From an uncultured Psychrobacter sp. (GTDB taxonomy: Bacteria > Pseudomonadota > Gammaproteobacteria > Pseudomonadales > Moraxellaceae): DNA of 64,000 nucleotides. Made by a program: the position numbers and the translations under genes. Numbering within the stretch: position 1 is the stretch's first letter; every line of letters begins with the position of its first letter. Below are positions 63,557-64,000 of the stretch, one piece after another. The stretch is taken from assembly GCF_947500265.1 (NCBI RefSeq), contig NZ_CANMRN010000008.1:1-64000 (forward strand), read 5' to 3'. The notes beneath the pieces were generated by a model. The model was not told the DNA's origin. It did not search any database and saw only the letters and a list, made by a program, of their open reading frames with translations.

Positions 63557-64000
63557 ATGAAAAAATTAATGACAGCTTCTATGGCGGCCAGTGTGCTACT
63601 GCTTGCAACCCAAGCAAACGCAGCCGACCTACAACTACAAGCATATAAACCTGATCAAAATGCTATTTTCCCAGTGGTTTCTGTGCTGGCAAGTGGCGAG
63701 AAAGATGCTATTTTGTTCGATGCACAGTTTAGTGTCAAAGATGGTGAAGCATTGGTTGATATGATCAAAAAAAGCAATAAAGACCTAAAAATGATTTATA
63801 TCACAGCAGGCGATCCAGATTATTATTTCGGTCTTCAGCCTTTAGTCAAAGCCTTCCCCAATGTAAAGGTTATGTCTAGTCCTTCTATTATTGAGCACAT
63901 TGAGGCGACTAAAGATGCAAAATTAAAGCATTGGGGTCCAATCCTTGGCAAGCATGCGCCTACCAACATCACAGTACCGCAAACACTTGATCAGTCCACA
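63557..64000 (+). CDS. Exported metallo-beta-lactamase-fold protein with degenerate metal site (partial)
   Basis: This open frame continues past the right edge; the first 148 residues are visible. A signal peptide (about 1-22, LLLATQANA-AD) is followed by a beta-lactamase-fold start (VVSVLASGEKDAILFDAQFSVKDG). The place where the family has T-H-x-H-x-D-H reads ITAGDPDYYFG at 82-92: only Asp88 survives, and the three His are Ala84, Asp86 and Tyr89. It is thus probably a non-hydrolytic relative or has changed chemistry. The LysR gene upstream probably regulates it. Confidence 0.85.
   Translation, partial: MKKLMTASMAASVLLLATQANAADLQLQAYKPDQNAIFPVVSVLASGEKDAILFDAQFSVKDGEALVDMIKKSNKDLKMIYITAGDPDYYFGLQPLVKAFPNVKVMSSPSIIEHIEATKDAKLKHWGPILGKHAPTNITVPQTLDQST

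Overview
The window looks like a chromosomal stretch of a Psychrobacter-like member of the Moraxellaceae (Gammaproteobacteria). This is inferred from AT-rich intergenic DNA, the gene content (pca/pob, paa, pqqABCDE, LctP/Dld) and the protein sequences; no rRNA or other taxonomic marker is present. No tRNA, rRNA, CRISPR array, transposase or phage gene was seen.

Region 1 (1-15.1 kb) is an aromatic-acid block. A minus-strand operon pcaF-pcaDC(fusion)-pcaH-pcaG-pobA-pcaI-pcaJ converts 4-hydroxybenzoate via protocatechuate to succinyl-CoA and acetyl-CoA. It runs on into a 36-aa ORF and what appears to be the first 27 codons of a TRAP small permease (DctQ) at the left edge. Next come an IclR-type regulator divergent from pcaB, and two small operons, each led by a very similar TRAP solute-binding lipoprotein: dctP1-TfdA/TauD-like dioxygenase-class II aldolase-like protein, and dctP2-aryl-alcohol-type dehydrogenase. 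The same two-dyad operator, with invariant 19-bp spacing, stands before pcaF, dctP1 and dctP2. This ties the three units into one regulon and suggests an undescribed peripheral route into protocatechuate.

Region 2 (15.1-31.1 kb) begins with a decayed stretch containing a 28-bp direct repeat and a fragment of an unknown gene. It continues with a complete phenylacetate cluster: paaABCDEFGHJKXY on the minus strand, divergent paaZ, and an MHS-type transporter. paaI is absent. A repeated ATGTATC-containing motif may be the local PaaX operator.

Region 3 (31.1-47.1 kb) holds a frameshifted monooxygenase-domain pseudogene, a secreted yellow/MRJP-family protein, NAD malic enzyme, a lactate permease/D-lactate dehydrogenase operon with a divergent LysR gene, and a run of exported proteins of mostly unknown function. 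One of these is a YHYH protein that seems to be fused behind a membrane module.

Region 4 (47.1-53.1 kb) holds a GST, an NmrA-like protein, an ABM-domain lipoprotein, and an outer-membrane protein/LysR pair bracketed by two nearly identical 174-bp inverted MITEs. A stand-alone 3-hydroxyacyl-CoA dehydrogenase follows.

Region 5 (53.1-64 kb) has two tandem small paralogues of unknown family, then pqqA, a strong terminator, and tightly overlapping pqqBCDE and an M19 dipeptidase. It ends with LysR genes beside oxidoreductases, a nitroreductase, a SnoaL-like protein, and a metallo-beta-lactamase-fold protein, cut by the right edge, that has lost most of its metal ligands.
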